Assembly (NCBI RefSeq): GCF_963082655.1
Contig: NC_081552.1
Span: 50,253,280-50,317,279, forward strand
DNA from: Stomoxys calcitrans
Lineage: Eukaryota > Arthropoda > Insecta > Diptera > Muscidae
Direction of reading: 5' to 3'
DNA: 64,000 nt
Part shown: piece after piece, positions 10,556-21,720 of the stretch
Layout: the number at the start of each line of letters is the position of its first letter
How positions within the stretch are numbered: the stretch's first letter is position 1
The notes under the pieces: generated by a model
Database searches by the model: none
Seen by the model: the letters and a program-made list of their open reading frames with translations, nothing else
What the model was told of the DNA's origin: nothing
Position numbers and translations under genes: made by a program

Positions 10556-10805
10556 CAGGGCAAACTTTTCACACATCAATGAGAGCTTTCCAATTCAAGT
10601 TTAAACTGATAAGGGACCTCTTTTTATAGCCAAGTCCGAACGGCGTGCATTATTTCATTGGGTAGAATTAAATGGCTTGGTACCTCTCAAATTTCGCCAG
10701 CATTAAGAGGGGATAACCACCGCCTTAAATTTTTTCGATGTTCTCGCCAGGATTCGAACTTAGGCTATCATCGTCATAGGCGGACATGGGCTACAGTGGC
10801 ACGAA
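10556..10805 (-). mobile_element. tRNA-derived SINE, reverse orientation, diverged
   Basis: Minus-strand order: CCGCCTATGACGATGATAGC, B-box-like GTTCGAATCCTGGCGAGAAC, GGTTATCCCCTCTTAATGCT, CGCCGTTCGGACTTGGC, then AAAAAGAGGTCCCTTATC and a diverged tail. It has the same body as the SINE at 5149-5440, with a shortened centre. Confidence 0.7.
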
Positions 10806-10844
10806 TTCCACATTTAGGGCGAAGTGTCCCCGATTCAGCTGGTT

Positions 10845-11390
10845 TTCTATAAAAATATTGTTTTTACAAAATTTTTATTTAAAAAAATTGACAAAATTTT
10901 CTATAGAAGTAAAAAAATGGGATAACATTTTTAGAGAAATTAATTTATTTTTAGAAACAAAAATCATTTTCATTATTTTCTACAAAAATTAGTTTTCGTC
11001 AAAATGTTTACAAAATTTTAATTCTATCGTAATTTTCTATCAAAATAAAATTTTACTTAATTTGAAATAGGAATAAAATGTAAACAACCCATCTACAGAA
11101 ATAAAATTATGACAAAAGTTTTTATGGAAATAGAATTTAGACAAAAAGTTCTACAGAAAAACATGTTGACAAGGCGTTTCAGAAAATTGTGAAGTTTTTT
11201 ACAAAATTTAAATATGACAAAATATTCTTTAAAATATAAATTTTGACAAAAATTTTCTACAGAAAACAAATTTTCACAAAATATTCTAGAAAAAGGAAAT
11301 TTTTATTAAAATAAAGTTTCCCAGCAACTGAATTTTCTCATCACGTGCTATAAAATTCCCATTTGGTCAAATTTGTCTTAAATTCTCCAA
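10845..11390 (+). repeat. AT-rich degenerate minisatellite (TTTTGACAAAATTT type)
   Basis: Continuation of the family at 9640-10190, with ACAAAATTTTCTATAGAAGT, ATTTTGACAAAAATTTTCTA and TTCTACAGAAAACAAATTTT pieces. The ~130-bp array and SINE at 10195-10805 sit between the two blocks and may have inserted into one original tract. Confidence 0.6.
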
Positions 11391-12790
11391 AAAGTTCATA
11401 TATAAAGAATGGGAAGCTAAAATGTTAACACCTTTTAAAGACAATCTCTGCATGTCAGCATTGATATCATCAATAATTGTTAAATATTTTTATTATTCAA
11501 CCAATCGGCATAATTACATAAAGCAAGTTGTGAAATTTTTGTATTGAATATTTCATTAATGTCATAAAAAATAATACTAATTTGTTTAATAAAAGGTCTT
11601 TAATTATATGAAATGGCCAAATTCATATTCGTAGCCAATATTTCAACTGCACATATTTTCCAAAAAAAAAAACTCTTTTATTTAAATCAAGTTCATATTA
11701 TGTTCAAAACTAATTAACAAAATTTTATGACTATTGCTTTTTGGGCTTTCGTTTTTGTATTTATCTCCTCTCTCTTGTACAACCGTTACATTTGAGCCGT
11801 ATAAAAAATATGTATGTTAGCGTTAATTAATTAGAAATTAATTCAATTTAAGTTAATAGCTTGGAAAACGCAGAACTAAGGCATCACTAATAGCTACAGC
11901 TAGTCAAGTAGCCGGCTATTAGATCTAAGCATGACATAAAGAAGTCCATGGCGAATGTTTTTGGGGTTTCCGAAACTCCATAATGCTCCAACTGTAACCA
12001 GCCAAGAGAGTGTACTCGTACGTGCGCGTCTGTGAGTTTGTGTGAATGTTTGGTGGCTCCGCTGTTTGCTTGCAAGATGAAACACCATCAAGCCGTAACT
12101 AATGAGGGGCGTAAGTTAAGTGTCAAACCCTAGTTTCTTTTTAACGATATTTTTTGTTGTTGCCTTTTCGTCATACCCCTTTTGAAACTCGAAAAAACGT
12201 ATTTAGATTTTAATTTATGGCAATGGGAAAAGAATTGGAACAACACAAACTATTTTTTGATTTTAATGATTTTTTGCCTTATTGTTTTTTGTTTTAAAGC
12301 CTTCGTTATGGTTTCTCTTTTTTAAAGACATATGAGATTCTTCTTGTTTTTTTGAGCCCTGTTTTTGAAGGAACAAACATAATGTTGTTAGGTTCTGTGA
12401 TTTATTAAACTCAACACCAATTTTTGTATGCCCCCCAAAAAAAACCCCAAGTAATTGTTTCCCCTTTTCTTTGTAAAGGGGAGTTACATTTAGTTTAAAC
12501 ATCATAAATTTATTAATTAGATTTTTCAATTATTTTTTTTGCTGGGTCAATGTAGTTGGTGAGCTAAATATCTTAGAAGGTTTAGAAAAATTGCTGAAAT
12601 ATAAATCACCTTTCTTTTTGAAGATATCAACATTTAAAAATATTTAACCCATATCATATTATCAAATTAAATTATCTCGCTTTTATAACTTGAACATAAA
12701 AATGGATTTGTCATAATGAGAGTTTTAGTATTTTGAATTTGTTTTCAAGTTTCGTATATCAATTTCTTATACATATATATTATTTTTAAT
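11391..12790. other. Single-copy-looking AT-rich DNA, no gene seen
   Basis: No repeat unit or convincing exon. Overlapping short frames on the minus strand (11887-12091) lack recognisable features. Confidence 0.45.
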
Positions 12791-12794
12791 TTTT

Positions 12795-12905
12795 ATAGTA
12801 CCCTACACCACTACTGTGGTACAGGGTATTATAACTTAGTGCATTTGTTTGGAAAAAATCGGTGCAAAATTGGATATAGCTCCCATATATATGTTCGTCC
12901 CATTT
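12795..12905 (-). mobile_element. Fragment of 153-bp-unit element, subfamily III (right end)
   Basis: TAGTACCCTACACCACTACT, then GTGGTACAGGGTATTATAAC, is the reverse complement of the right end at 34590-34635. A short piece of a unit follows (GGATATAGCTCCCATATATA). The rest is missing. Confidence 0.6.
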
Positions 12906-13079
12906 GCAATTATAATGCAATAAAATAGTCATTTGTTAACCGAGGTTCTCGAAAAATGTGTACTAGCTGAGCCCGGCCCGCTCTGCTGCGCCCGATTATG
13001 CTATGTTGGAGAGGAGTACTCTAAATTTGAAAATTTCTGCGTAATTGTAGTTGAAATTGTATTCCAATTTTCTTATGGA
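12906..13079. other. Spacer with ACTAGC...CCCGGCCCGC motif
   Basis: At 12962 ACTAGCTGAGCCCGGCCCGC resembles the ACTAGC...CGGTCGCTTCGCTGCC start at 996. The sequence beyond does not clearly align. Confidence 0.35.
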
Positions 13080-13440
13080 TTTTTCTACACTCCAGTACCT
13101 CTTATTTAAATCCCACATTGCAATGGTCAGTAAAAGTCCTTCTAGGGGTGTGGTGGACCCCAGAGACTTGGTCCCAAAAGTTAAAGTCAATTTCGTGCTA
13201 TATTCCCAAAGACCATTCATTTAAGATCCATATTGCCATGGTCGGTAAATATGTCCGATTTGAGGGGTTTTATGGTGGTGGTGTGACCCACGAAACACTT
13301 AGTTCCGCAATTGGATATCAGATCCGTTTTCTACTCTCAAATACCTTTAATTTGAGTCCCATATTGTAGTGGTTGACCTATAGATCCGTTTGCCGGGTTT
13401 TGGGTGTGGGCGGCCCTGGCAATAAAAGTACCTTATACAC
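13080..13440 (+). repeat. ~115-131-bp-unit repeat, about three units
   Basis: CCCACATTGCAATGGTCAGT (13112), TCCATATTGCCATGGTCGGT (13227) and CCCATATTGTAGTGGTTGAC (13358) mark the units. Each is followed by a G-rich run (TAGGGGTGTGGTGGACCCC; GAGGGGTTTTATGGTGGTGG; GGGTTTTGGGTGTGGGCGG) and preceded by CAAATACCTTTAATTTGA-like sequence. It is the same family as 63.6-64 kb, in the opposite orientation. Confidence 0.6.
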
Positions 13441-13785
13441 CGTCTGGGTGGAACAGCTAAAGAAATAATACCGCAAACAACCGCAATGAAATTCTTATAT
13501 TTTATTTTTCTTTATTCAAAGGACCGATAGGTTGTCATAACAAAGATACATGCGGATGATTATTTTTTACCCCTCTACCCTCTCTCTGTTCATGTTGGCA
13601 TGCTTTTAATTGGATGAACTAAATCCAATTGGATCAAATAAATTCAATTGAAGATGACGCTAATTTAAATGTTAGTGCTACTCGCTTAGAGTGGATCATC
13701 ATGTGGTGGTTGTCTATGAGTAGTCATTCATAGACAACCACCATACCATATGACTACCCATTAAATAGTCATCATTTAGTCTTTT
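13441..13785. other. Spacer with a hairpin
   Basis: AT-rich spacer; its only notable element is the inverted repeat at 13704-13743. Confidence 0.5.
13704..13743. repeat. Inverted repeat, 16-bp arms, 8-base loop
   Basis: TGGTGGTTGTCTATGA (13704-13719) and its exact reverse complement (13728-13743). The loop contains TAGTCAT, which recurs nearby at 13766. Confidence 0.8.
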
Positions 13786-14555
13786 TTTATACTCACCACC
13801 GAAGGATGGGTGGTGATTCCGTCATTCCGTTTTGCAACACATCGAAATATCCATTTCCGACCCTATAAAGTATATATATTCTTGATCAGCGTAAAAATCT
13901 AAGACGATCTAGGCATGTCTGTCTGTTGAAATCACGCAACAGTCTTTAAAAAAAAGAGATATTAAGCTGAAACTTTGCACAGATTCTTTTTTTTGTCCAT
14001 AAGCAGGCTAAGGTCGAAGATGGGCTATATCGGACTATATCTTAATATAGCCCCCATATAGAGCGATTCTCCGATTTAGGGTCTTAAGCCCATAAAAGCC
14101 ACATTTATTATCCGATTTTGCTAAAATTTGGGACAGTGAGCTATTTTGGGCCCTTTAACATCTTTCTTCAATTTGGCTTTAATCGGTCCAGGTTTGGATA
14201 TAGCTGCCATATAGACCGATCCCTCGATTTAAGGTTTTGGGCCCATAAAAGGCGCATTTATTGTCCGATGTCGCCGAAATTTGGGACAGTGAGTAAAGTT
14301 AAGACCCTTGACATACTTCTGCAATATGCTAAGATCGGTCCAGATTTGGATATAGTTGCCATATAGATCGGTCTCTCGGTTTTAGGTTTTGTGGCCATAA
14401 AAGGCGCATTTATTGTCCGATGTCGCCGAAATTTGGGACACTGAGTCCTTCGACATCCTTTTTCAATTTGGCTCAGATCGGTTCAGATTTGGATATAGCT
14501 CTCGATGCAATGTTGTGGGCCCGGCCGAACTTAACGCCTTTTTACTTGTTTTTAA
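13786..14555 (-). mobile_element. 153-bp-unit element, subfamily II, reverse orientation, near full length
   Basis: It starts with TTTTTATACTCACCACCGAA, then the right-end block (CACATCGAAATATCCATTTC, TATATATTCTTGATCAGCGT). Internal units are marked by GGGACAGTGAG at 14131, 14284 and a variant at 14436 (spacings 153 and 152 bp). It ends in GTGGGCCCGGCCGAACTTAA and CCTTTTTACTTGTTTTT. Units are non-coding; the 82-codon frame at 14118 stays open because the unit length is divisible by three. Confidence 0.8.
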
Positions 14556-14735
14556 ATCATATTTAATTGCCATATTAAACGATTTTCTGTGGTAAAAAAC
14601 TAATTTGCCTGTCGCGGTGGCGATAGTTCTTACCATGTAAAACTCTTGAATAAAAAAGTGTTGCCCACGTCGTTTGGTCTCGTCTATCGATAAGCTAAAA
14701 ATGGTTGCAACCTTTACGTTTAGGTTTGCAAATCC
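14556..14735. other. Short spacer, no feature seen
   Basis: No repeat unit or gene recognised. Confidence 0.4.
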
Positions 14736-15384
14736 TTTTATTCGATACCCCTTTTATGACGTTGGGCATTTATGCCCGTTTTGGGGATTTTTGGGGTTGA
14801 GGAGGCCCCGTAGACACCTTGGACCAAATTGTTGTAAAAGATGTGTACGCAGCTTTCAAATATCTTTCGTTTGACACCCATATTGTCGGTAAATATGTCC
14901 TGTTGAGGGGTTTTGGGGGGGTGGGGAGGCGCCTCAGACAACAAGAAATAAATTTTTATATCAGCATTGGGTACTAACTTTAAATAGCTTTCATTTGATA
15001 TCTATATTGTCCCAATCGGTAAATTTTTCCTGCTGGGGGCTTTTGGGTGGTAGGGAGGGCCCTCAGACAGCAAAATATAAATTTTTGTGTAAGATTTGTA
15101 TTCGACTTTTAAATACCTTTCATTTGATACCCTGTTGGGGGTGGGGGCCCCCCGACACTTACGTTAACATTTTAATGCCAAGTTCGTACTCTACCCTCAA
15201 ATACCTTTTATTTGATACTTATATTGCCCAAAGCGGTGGAAGTATTCCTTGGGGCTTTTTTGGGGGTGAGGGAACCCCCCGAAACTTAAGAGTGAAATTT
15301 GTATACCAAATTCGTACTATACTCTTAAATACATTTCAATTAATACCCATATTGTCCCAAATGTCGTGCTTTTTGGATACCATA
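14736..15384 (+). repeat. ~130-bp-unit array, G-rich units
   Basis: At least five units. Each has an AAATA(C/T)(C/T)TTTCxTTTGA(C/T)A segment, an ATATTGTC(C/G) segment and a G-rich run (for example GGTTTTGGGGGGGTGGGG near 14910). The G-rich runs are on the + strand only. The array runs straight into a 153-bp-unit element at about 15385 with no spacer. The 157-codon frame here is a by-product. Confidence 0.65.
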
Positions 15385-15738
15385 AGGTGGCCCACAAAAT
15401 TTCGCTTAAATCGGTCCACGCATCTCCGAATTTTAATCGATCTATATCCTGATAGAGCCCACATTTAAACCGATCTTCCGATCATGCTTTTTGAGCCTCG
15501 ACAAGGCGCAATTCTTATCCGAATGGACTGAAATATTACCCAATGACTTGTACTATGGTCTTCAACATTTAATTCACTTATTGTCCAAATCGGACTTTAG
15601 CTTGATATATCTCCAATAGCACGACAATTCTTATCCATTATTCTTTGATTGCCTAAAAAGAGATACCGCTCAAAGAACTCGACAAATGCTATCCATGGTG
15701 GAGGGTATATAAGCACTTAGCACGCTCTTACTTGTTTT
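15385..15738 (-). mobile_element. 153-bp-unit element, subfamily I, reverse orientation, left part only
   Basis: Contains TAAACCGATCTTCCGATC, TTTTTGAGCCTCGACAAGGC and GCAATTCTTATCCGAATGGA. It then closes with the left-end block (CCATGGTGGAGGGTATATAA, AGCACGCTCTTACTTGTTTT). The right-end block is absent; its place is taken by the ~130-bp array, so this is a chimera of two repeat families. Confidence 0.7.
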
Positions 15739-15898
15739 TGGATACTTTTGGGTATGCCTTTATGTCAATTTTATTGATAGTCGGTCGTCGTATCTGCATA
15801 GAAATTTTGTCTTAAATGAGTATTTAACTAATTGTTTTGGATTTATCGCTTATTAAATATAATTGCTGAATCCCTTTGAACTTCATATTCCCCATATA

Positions 15899-16505
15899 AA
15901 GGGTGATTTTTTTGAGGTTAGGATTTTCATGCATTAGTATTTGACAGATCACGTGGGATTTCAGACATGGTGTCAAAGAGAAAGATGCTCAGTATGCTTT
16001 GACATTTCATCATGAATAGACTTACTAACGAGCAACGCTTGCAAATCATTGAATTTTATTACCAAAATCAGTGTTCGGTTCGAAATGTGTTCAAATTTTG
16101 ACAAATTTTGTTCAGCGATGAGGCTCATTTCTGGTTGAATGGCTACGTAAATAAGCAAAATTGCCGCATTTGGAGTGAAGAGCAACCAGAAGCCGTTCAA
16201 GAACTGCCCATGCATCCCGAAAAATGCACTGTTTGGTGTGGTTTGTACGCTGGTGGAATCATTGGACCGTAGTTTTTCAAAGATGCTGTTGGACGCAACG
16301 TTACGGTGAATGAACACATTTCGAACCGAACACTGATTTTGGTAATAAAATTCAATGATTTGCAAGCTTTGCTCGTTAGTAAGTCTATTCATGATGAAAT
16401 GTCAAAGCATACTGAGCATCTTTCTCTTTGACACCATGTCTGAAATCCCACGTGATCTGTCAAATACTAATGCATGAAAATCCTAACCTCAAAAAAATCA
16501 CCCTT
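15899..16505. mobile_element. Palindromic Tc1/mariner remnant with 195-bp inverted ends
   Basis: Positions 15899-16093 and 16311-16505 are inverted copies with one mismatch that I can see. TA dinucleotides flank both ends (15897-15898 and 16506-16507), as expected for Tc1/mariner insertion. The ends begin AAGGGTGATTTTTTTGAGGT. The left arm holds the terminus and the start of a transposase frame; the right arm is an inverted copy of the same region and replaces the native 3' end. Only a ~217-bp slice of transposase lies between the arms. It cannot code for an active enzyme. Confidence 0.9.
16012..16310 (+). pseudogene. Tc1/mariner-superfamily transposase, deleted and interrupted
   Basis: From ATG at 16012 the frame reads MNRLTNEQRLQIIEFYYQNQ, a typical transposase amino end. 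At about 16093-16110 it jumps to LFSDEAHFWLNGYVNKQN, which contains the first catalytic aspartate region, and continues to PEKCTVWCGLYAGGIIGP. Most of the DNA-binding domain and everything after the first catalytic aspartate region, including the later catalytic acids, are missing. In-frame stops are TGA at 16099 and TAG at 16270. An intact protein would be about 340 residues. The reverse frame at 15973-16392 starts in the right arm with the same amino-terminal sequence because the arm is an inverted copy. Confidence 0.9.
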
Positions 16506-16507
16506 TA

Positions 16508-18615
16508 GAATGCATGCTTGAATGGATCTTCTTTAGTTTCTTTCTATTGGGATATAATTAAATAGTTTCTATTACATGGGCTATAAGCATTCATTTCTTG
16601 TTTGAATTTTTTCTCTTTGGTATAATTTAATGTGACATTTTTTTAATTTTCATAATTGACATTGGGTTCAATAAGATTTAAATCTTGTTAATTGTTATTA
16701 TTTATGTATTTTACCAAACGCCCACTATTTTCTTTAGCTTAGGCGGTTTGCGGTTGTCAGAAGTGCCCTTCTAACATAACACCCACAGCAAGGAAAAAAA
16801 AACAAAAACAAATGGTATACGAGCATCACCCCTTGGCCTCTATTCAGTCCCCAGCTTTTTATGTCGCAATGACATATGCGCCTCATTAAAAGCCCAACAC
16901 AACATTTGAATTAACATTTCGTCATCAATGGAATAAAGAATTAAAATTGGTATGGTAAGAGTGATAGAGAGAGAGAGGGAGGATAGACAACGATATGCTA
17001 AATATTCCACATGAAATGTCATTCATCATTGGCCTTTTAGTAAGATTCAAAATCTAAAACCAAGGAAGGCAAGAGCAAAAATAAAAAAAAAACACTTTAA
17101 CAAAATTATTTCCATATGCAACAAAAATAGACAACATGAGAAAGCAAATGGAAACTTTAGTTGTGCCGCCCTTTTGGTTGTAAGGGGAATTGCAACCAGC
17201 CAAACACCACAAAAACATTCCCTACGAATTCCCCAAAAATCCAAACATGAACTGACACATCAGTTGATGAACTACTTAGCAGGGAATTGAAAATGTTGTG
17301 AAGTGAACATTCATAGATTGCTAGTTTAGCTAGAAACACATTTTTAGTTTTATTTTTTGAAGAGGGAGTAAAGCTGGAATATATTTTTGACAGCTGAACA
17401 AGAATTGATGGATGTTTGTATGTTGGGTATGTTGTAACACTGGCATTTCTATGCGAATTGCCAAACATCAACCCTTAATGGAAATGTTCGGGCAATGAAA
17501 TTCCAACTCAATTTAATAAGAACTAATGTTTTAACTTTATTTGGTCATGCATAATGTATAAGGGTTAGCAATAGCCATAGTGAAAATGAAAGTGGCTATG
17601 ACATACTGCTATTGGGTATCATCATTTCTAGAGGTAATTGAAATGGACAGCAAGGCCAAGATGACAGTTTTCAAGCAGCGAACTTAGGCATCATTGTCAT
17701 CTATTATTGATGATGACGATGATGATGATGAGGTATTACATTAATAATATTACAAAAGTTAATGTTAATTTTTAAATACTACTTTCATTTTTAATGCCAT
17801 ACAATGATTGATTACTATTTTCCTCTTTTTCTCTACTCCTACACTGGAGCTCTTGATGACAAATAACAACTGACCTTCTTGAAAATTAATCAAAATTTCA
17901 TTTATTTCTATTTGATAAGAATTGACAACATTATTTTTGTTGTTTCTACTTTTTCAAATGCCTTGGCACGTTCCCTGGGTTTTTGTGATTCAAATGCGTT
18001 GACAGCTTATCGCCATCTTCGTTTGCATTTCAATGCGCAAATCTGTTCGTTGCTTCTTCCATTCTCTATTAAAAAAAATGAGAAACGCAAAACTTCTGTC
18101 TAATCTTTAATCGAAATTCTAAGCAAGCGTTAAAATGAAGCCACTAAAGATTGTCAGCGGAATAGAAGCAACCAAAAATTGTTAAAAATCTGATATTTGC
18201 ATTTCTCTACATATACAGCTGAACGCAAAAATGCAAACTTTTCAAATTGAACTCTAAAAATACAGGTCACACAGCATACAGCAAAATAAATTGCATAAGA
18301 ATAGCAATAAGTATGCGACAAATCCAATAAATTTATTTTTATAGTCACATACACATCTACATACATATGTATGTTGAGTTTAAGTATGCGGCCATGGACG
18401 TAACAATTGAACTTAGTCTATACATCCAATTAAATTTTGTTGTTTTGGGTGATCAGTTACAAATTTGAGTTTGTTATTTAAAAAATGATTAATAAATGAA
18501 AATGAATTTTATAGCAAAATTATTTTGCATTTTTTTGTAATACAAAATATATTTAACTGGAAGTCTGTAACAGACTTTTATAGGCGAAGGAAACCTACAC
18601 CAAGTTGAGTTCTTA
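16508..18615. other. Single-copy-looking DNA, no gene seen
   Basis: About 2.1 kb without a recognised repeat family. It includes a short GAT/GAC trinucleotide tract at 17706-17731 and a GA-rich tract near 16965. Several short minus-strand frames (16840-17471) have no domain features. It may hold regulatory DNA; nothing specific can be shown. Confidence 0.45.
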
Positions 18616-18765
18616 TTGTTTTTGTATCACTTGGGTTGGCTTTGACACTGAACGCCTGGATTCAAATCCTAGCAAAAACATCAGACAAAATTTTCATCGT
18701 CGGTTCTCTAATGCTGGCGACATCTGAGGTACTTGGTACCATGTAAAAACTTCTTCAAATTTAGA
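18616..18765 (+). mobile_element. SINE fragment
   Basis: ACTGAACGCCTGGATTCAAA, then TCCTAGC, is a decayed B-box. It is followed by GTCGGTTCTCTAATGCTGGC and GTACCATGTAAAAACTTCTT, the body order seen in the SINE at 63.4 kb. The head is damaged and the distal body is missing. Confidence 0.55.
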
Positions 18766-18899
18766 AAACTTTAGTTTTTTTAATGAAAACTAACTGAAAC
18801 ACTTGAAAAATGTTTATACGCTTACATACGCGCAAATCGTTTGCACTCATTAATTAGGTTAACACACTTTTGTACACGAATAATAAGTTGATCAAACCA

Positions 18900-21720
18900 A
18901 TTATGTAGAAATGCGATATCAATTCGTTTGGGATTATAGAACTAATATCAAACTAAAATACAGCATAAGATTGTTATTAGGATTAAATGGCAGAACAAAT
19001 TGATATAGAGATTTAAAAGTTTACTAATTGTTACAAGTACCTGAGGTAACAAATCCCATTTCACATATTAATGATTGCAGGAAACAAATTCTCAATTCAG
19101 AAATTTTAGTTTTTGTTGAGATTCGTAGATTTTTTTCTTGTTTACTACCATTCAGAGTTACCCATTGCACCTATAGAGAACTGAAATACATTTCTATAAT
19201 CGAACAATAGCTAAAGGGTTGTTAGTTTTTAAAATTTTTATAAAAATTCAATTGTTGTTTAAGAATAATGATGATTTTGTATGTAAGTAAATTGTAAGCA
19301 AATTGAGATTTCAACAAATGTAATTGGTTAGATCATTATTAAGCTTGAAATTCTTATAAAAATATTTATGTGTGCCTGAAAAAGTTTCCATATGCATAAC
19401 TTTGTCTTGTTTAGATTGTTTTTTAAATAAATTGTACTTTGTAAAAACATAAAAGCGAATCCTATGTACACATCTAAAAGTGAAATATCTTTTTCCACAA
19501 GAATTATGGCTACATCGCATTTAGATTTTGTAATTTGAATATAATTTCGTTTGATGTTTTAAGACTAATAATAGTTTTATGTAGAAATAAACTTGTTTAA
19601 AGGATTAAAAGCCTAATCGTATTAATATGAAGATTTCAGAAAATGTCATTGTTTAGGCCAGGATAAAGCTGCAAAATCATATTAATTGTATATATGTGTG
19701 CAAAAATCGTATTTTATTCCGAATCTGCAGAGAATCTTATGCACACCTGAAATAGTTACATACCCTTTTCTTCACGGACATTAGGTAGATCGTTTTTAGT
19801 GTTTGAAATTTGAATATCAATTCGTTTCATGTTGCAGGACTTATAACAGTTTCAAGTGTAAATAAACTTGTTGTAAGGATTAAAAGCCAAAACAAATTAA
19901 TATACGAATTTACAAAAATATTAGTGGTTAGATCGGAATTAAGCTACGAAATTATATTAAATTTTTTTAATGTGTGCATAAAAACTTCCTATAAAGATAA
20001 CCCTATTTTTTTTGTTTGGATCTTTTTTGAGCAAAATCGTATTTTGTTCAGAATCAACAGCGAATTATATGCACACACGAAATAGTGAAATGTTTTTTAT
20101 ACACAAATGTTAAGTAGATCTTTTTTAGGTTTTGAAATTTGAGTATCAATTCGTTCAAAGCAATAAAAATATGCAAAAAGTTTAAAAAAAAAATTGGCGA
20201 AAAAGCCAAAACCTGTTGATCTGCAGATGGTTAAAATGTTAAAGGCTTCAAAAGAATGCTTATTAAACACTTTGATCAACCTTTGTCTATTGGGTCTTAC
20301 TAAAAGTACTTTTGTGGGCACGCAAAAACTTTCTATTTTAAAGGTATTTTTGGTTTCCTTTGTTCTCTAGCCAAGTTCCTAGCGTGCTTGGATTACTAGT
20401 GCTAGGGTCGCGGGTTCGATTCGCAACAGAGGCCTGATCTGTCGCTACTATGATATCTAAATTAGACTGTTAAAAAATAGGCTACTTACATAACCTATTT
20501 TGAAATAATATTTGATCGCCACAATGAAATCTTTTACATGCTCCAACTAGCGGTTAGCAATAAGGCGATTGTTCATGCATAAAAATGTGACATCAATTCA
20601 TTTAAGTCTTTTAAAACGAATCCTTTTTAAATATGTCAACAGAATGCTGTAAGGATAAACGAGTTAAACAAATTGATTTGAAGGATTGAAACAATGAATT
20701 TTGACACATTATTGGTCGGTTATTCAAATAAATTCGAATTCTTTACGTGTTACATTAGATTATAATTGAATGCACATATACAAACGTTTGAGATGCTCTT
20801 GCTCGTTGAAATACAGGATATAAACATTTTATATCACTTCGTTCGTGTTTTTATAAGGAAAACCTCTAAAATGTGCTAGAAAAGATACTGCTAGGAATAA
20901 GCGGTTTAATGAATTAATATAAAGAATTAAAATAACGCATTTTTTTCCTTATTAGCTATCAATTTAAGCGAATATGATATATTTGTTAGTGCAAGTTTAA
21001 AGTTATAGATATTCAAAACTTTTAAAAAGTTTATTTTTTTAATTCTTAAATTTTTTCGTTTTCTTATTTCTATTTTCTAATATATTTGATATATAAAAGA
21101 CAGCACACATGGGTATCTTATGCTATAAGTTGAAATTACGCATTGGTTATAATTACGCAGATTCTAATTTATACATTTTTTATAGCAATTCGTTTGAGTC
21201 TTTTAGTAACCATCTAAATTGTGTTAACTTAAATTGCTGATGGGATCAAAGAGATAAACGAATTGATATGAAGAACTGAAATTACTTATTTTGTTCTATT
21301 ATTAGTCGTCTATCGAAGTGAATTAGATATTACTATGTGTGCAAGTATTAAACCGCATAATTCCAATTTCCAAAAAAAAATTATATACTTTTTTCATGCT
21401 TTGCTTTAAGCAACTGTTTATTTAGATAATATATGAACGCACCCAAAGAAATCTTGTATATGCTCCAGTAACGATCAAGAGTTAGGAAAAATTCCAATTC
21501 ATAAAATTTTTATGTCAATTCGTTTGCACATTTTATGAAGAAAACTTCTAAATGTTTATGCAAATTGCTGTTAGGATTAAAGCGTTAAATAAATTGATAA
21601 GAAGGACTGAAATAACGCATATTGTTTGTTTATTAGTCTTTTATTCAGGAGAATTTAACTTCTTTATGCGTGCAGAGCGTAAAGTCAGTTTCCAAATATG
21701 TGGGAACTAAATCTTTTCGA
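18900..21720 (+). repeat. Ancient complex tandem array, units of ~240-350 bp
   Basis: A paired signature recurs. One part is AT(A/G)TCAATTCGTTT. Then comes GGATTAAAxGxxxxAAxAAATTGATATxAAGxAxTGAAA (shown only as a pattern). GGAT(T/A)A starts at 18980, 19602, 19877, 20653, 20894, 21243 and 21574. Intervening steps of 622 and 776 bp would each fit two or more eroded units. Units also carry GTGTGCA and a TTAGxTxGxTTATC-like piece. Units have diverged independently, so the array is old. No coding signal is present. Confidence 0.6.
20380..20445 (+). repeat. tRNA-like segment within the array
   Basis: CTAGCGTGCTTGGATTACTA, then GGTCGCGGGTTCGATTCGCA, resembles a tRNA T-arm with a B box (GGGTTCGATTC). 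It does not fold into a full tRNA by eye, so it is probably the head of a second SINE type or a tRNA relic. Confidence 0.3.

Noticed and set aside
15973..16392. 139-codon minus-strand frame starting like a transposase
   Set aside because: Only the first 26 or so residues are transposase, because the right arm is an inverted copy of the element start; the remainder is the antisense of the transposase core.
17157..17471. 104-codon minus-strand frame
   Set aside because: No domain, signal or codon argument; overlaps another minus-strand frame at 17047-17244.
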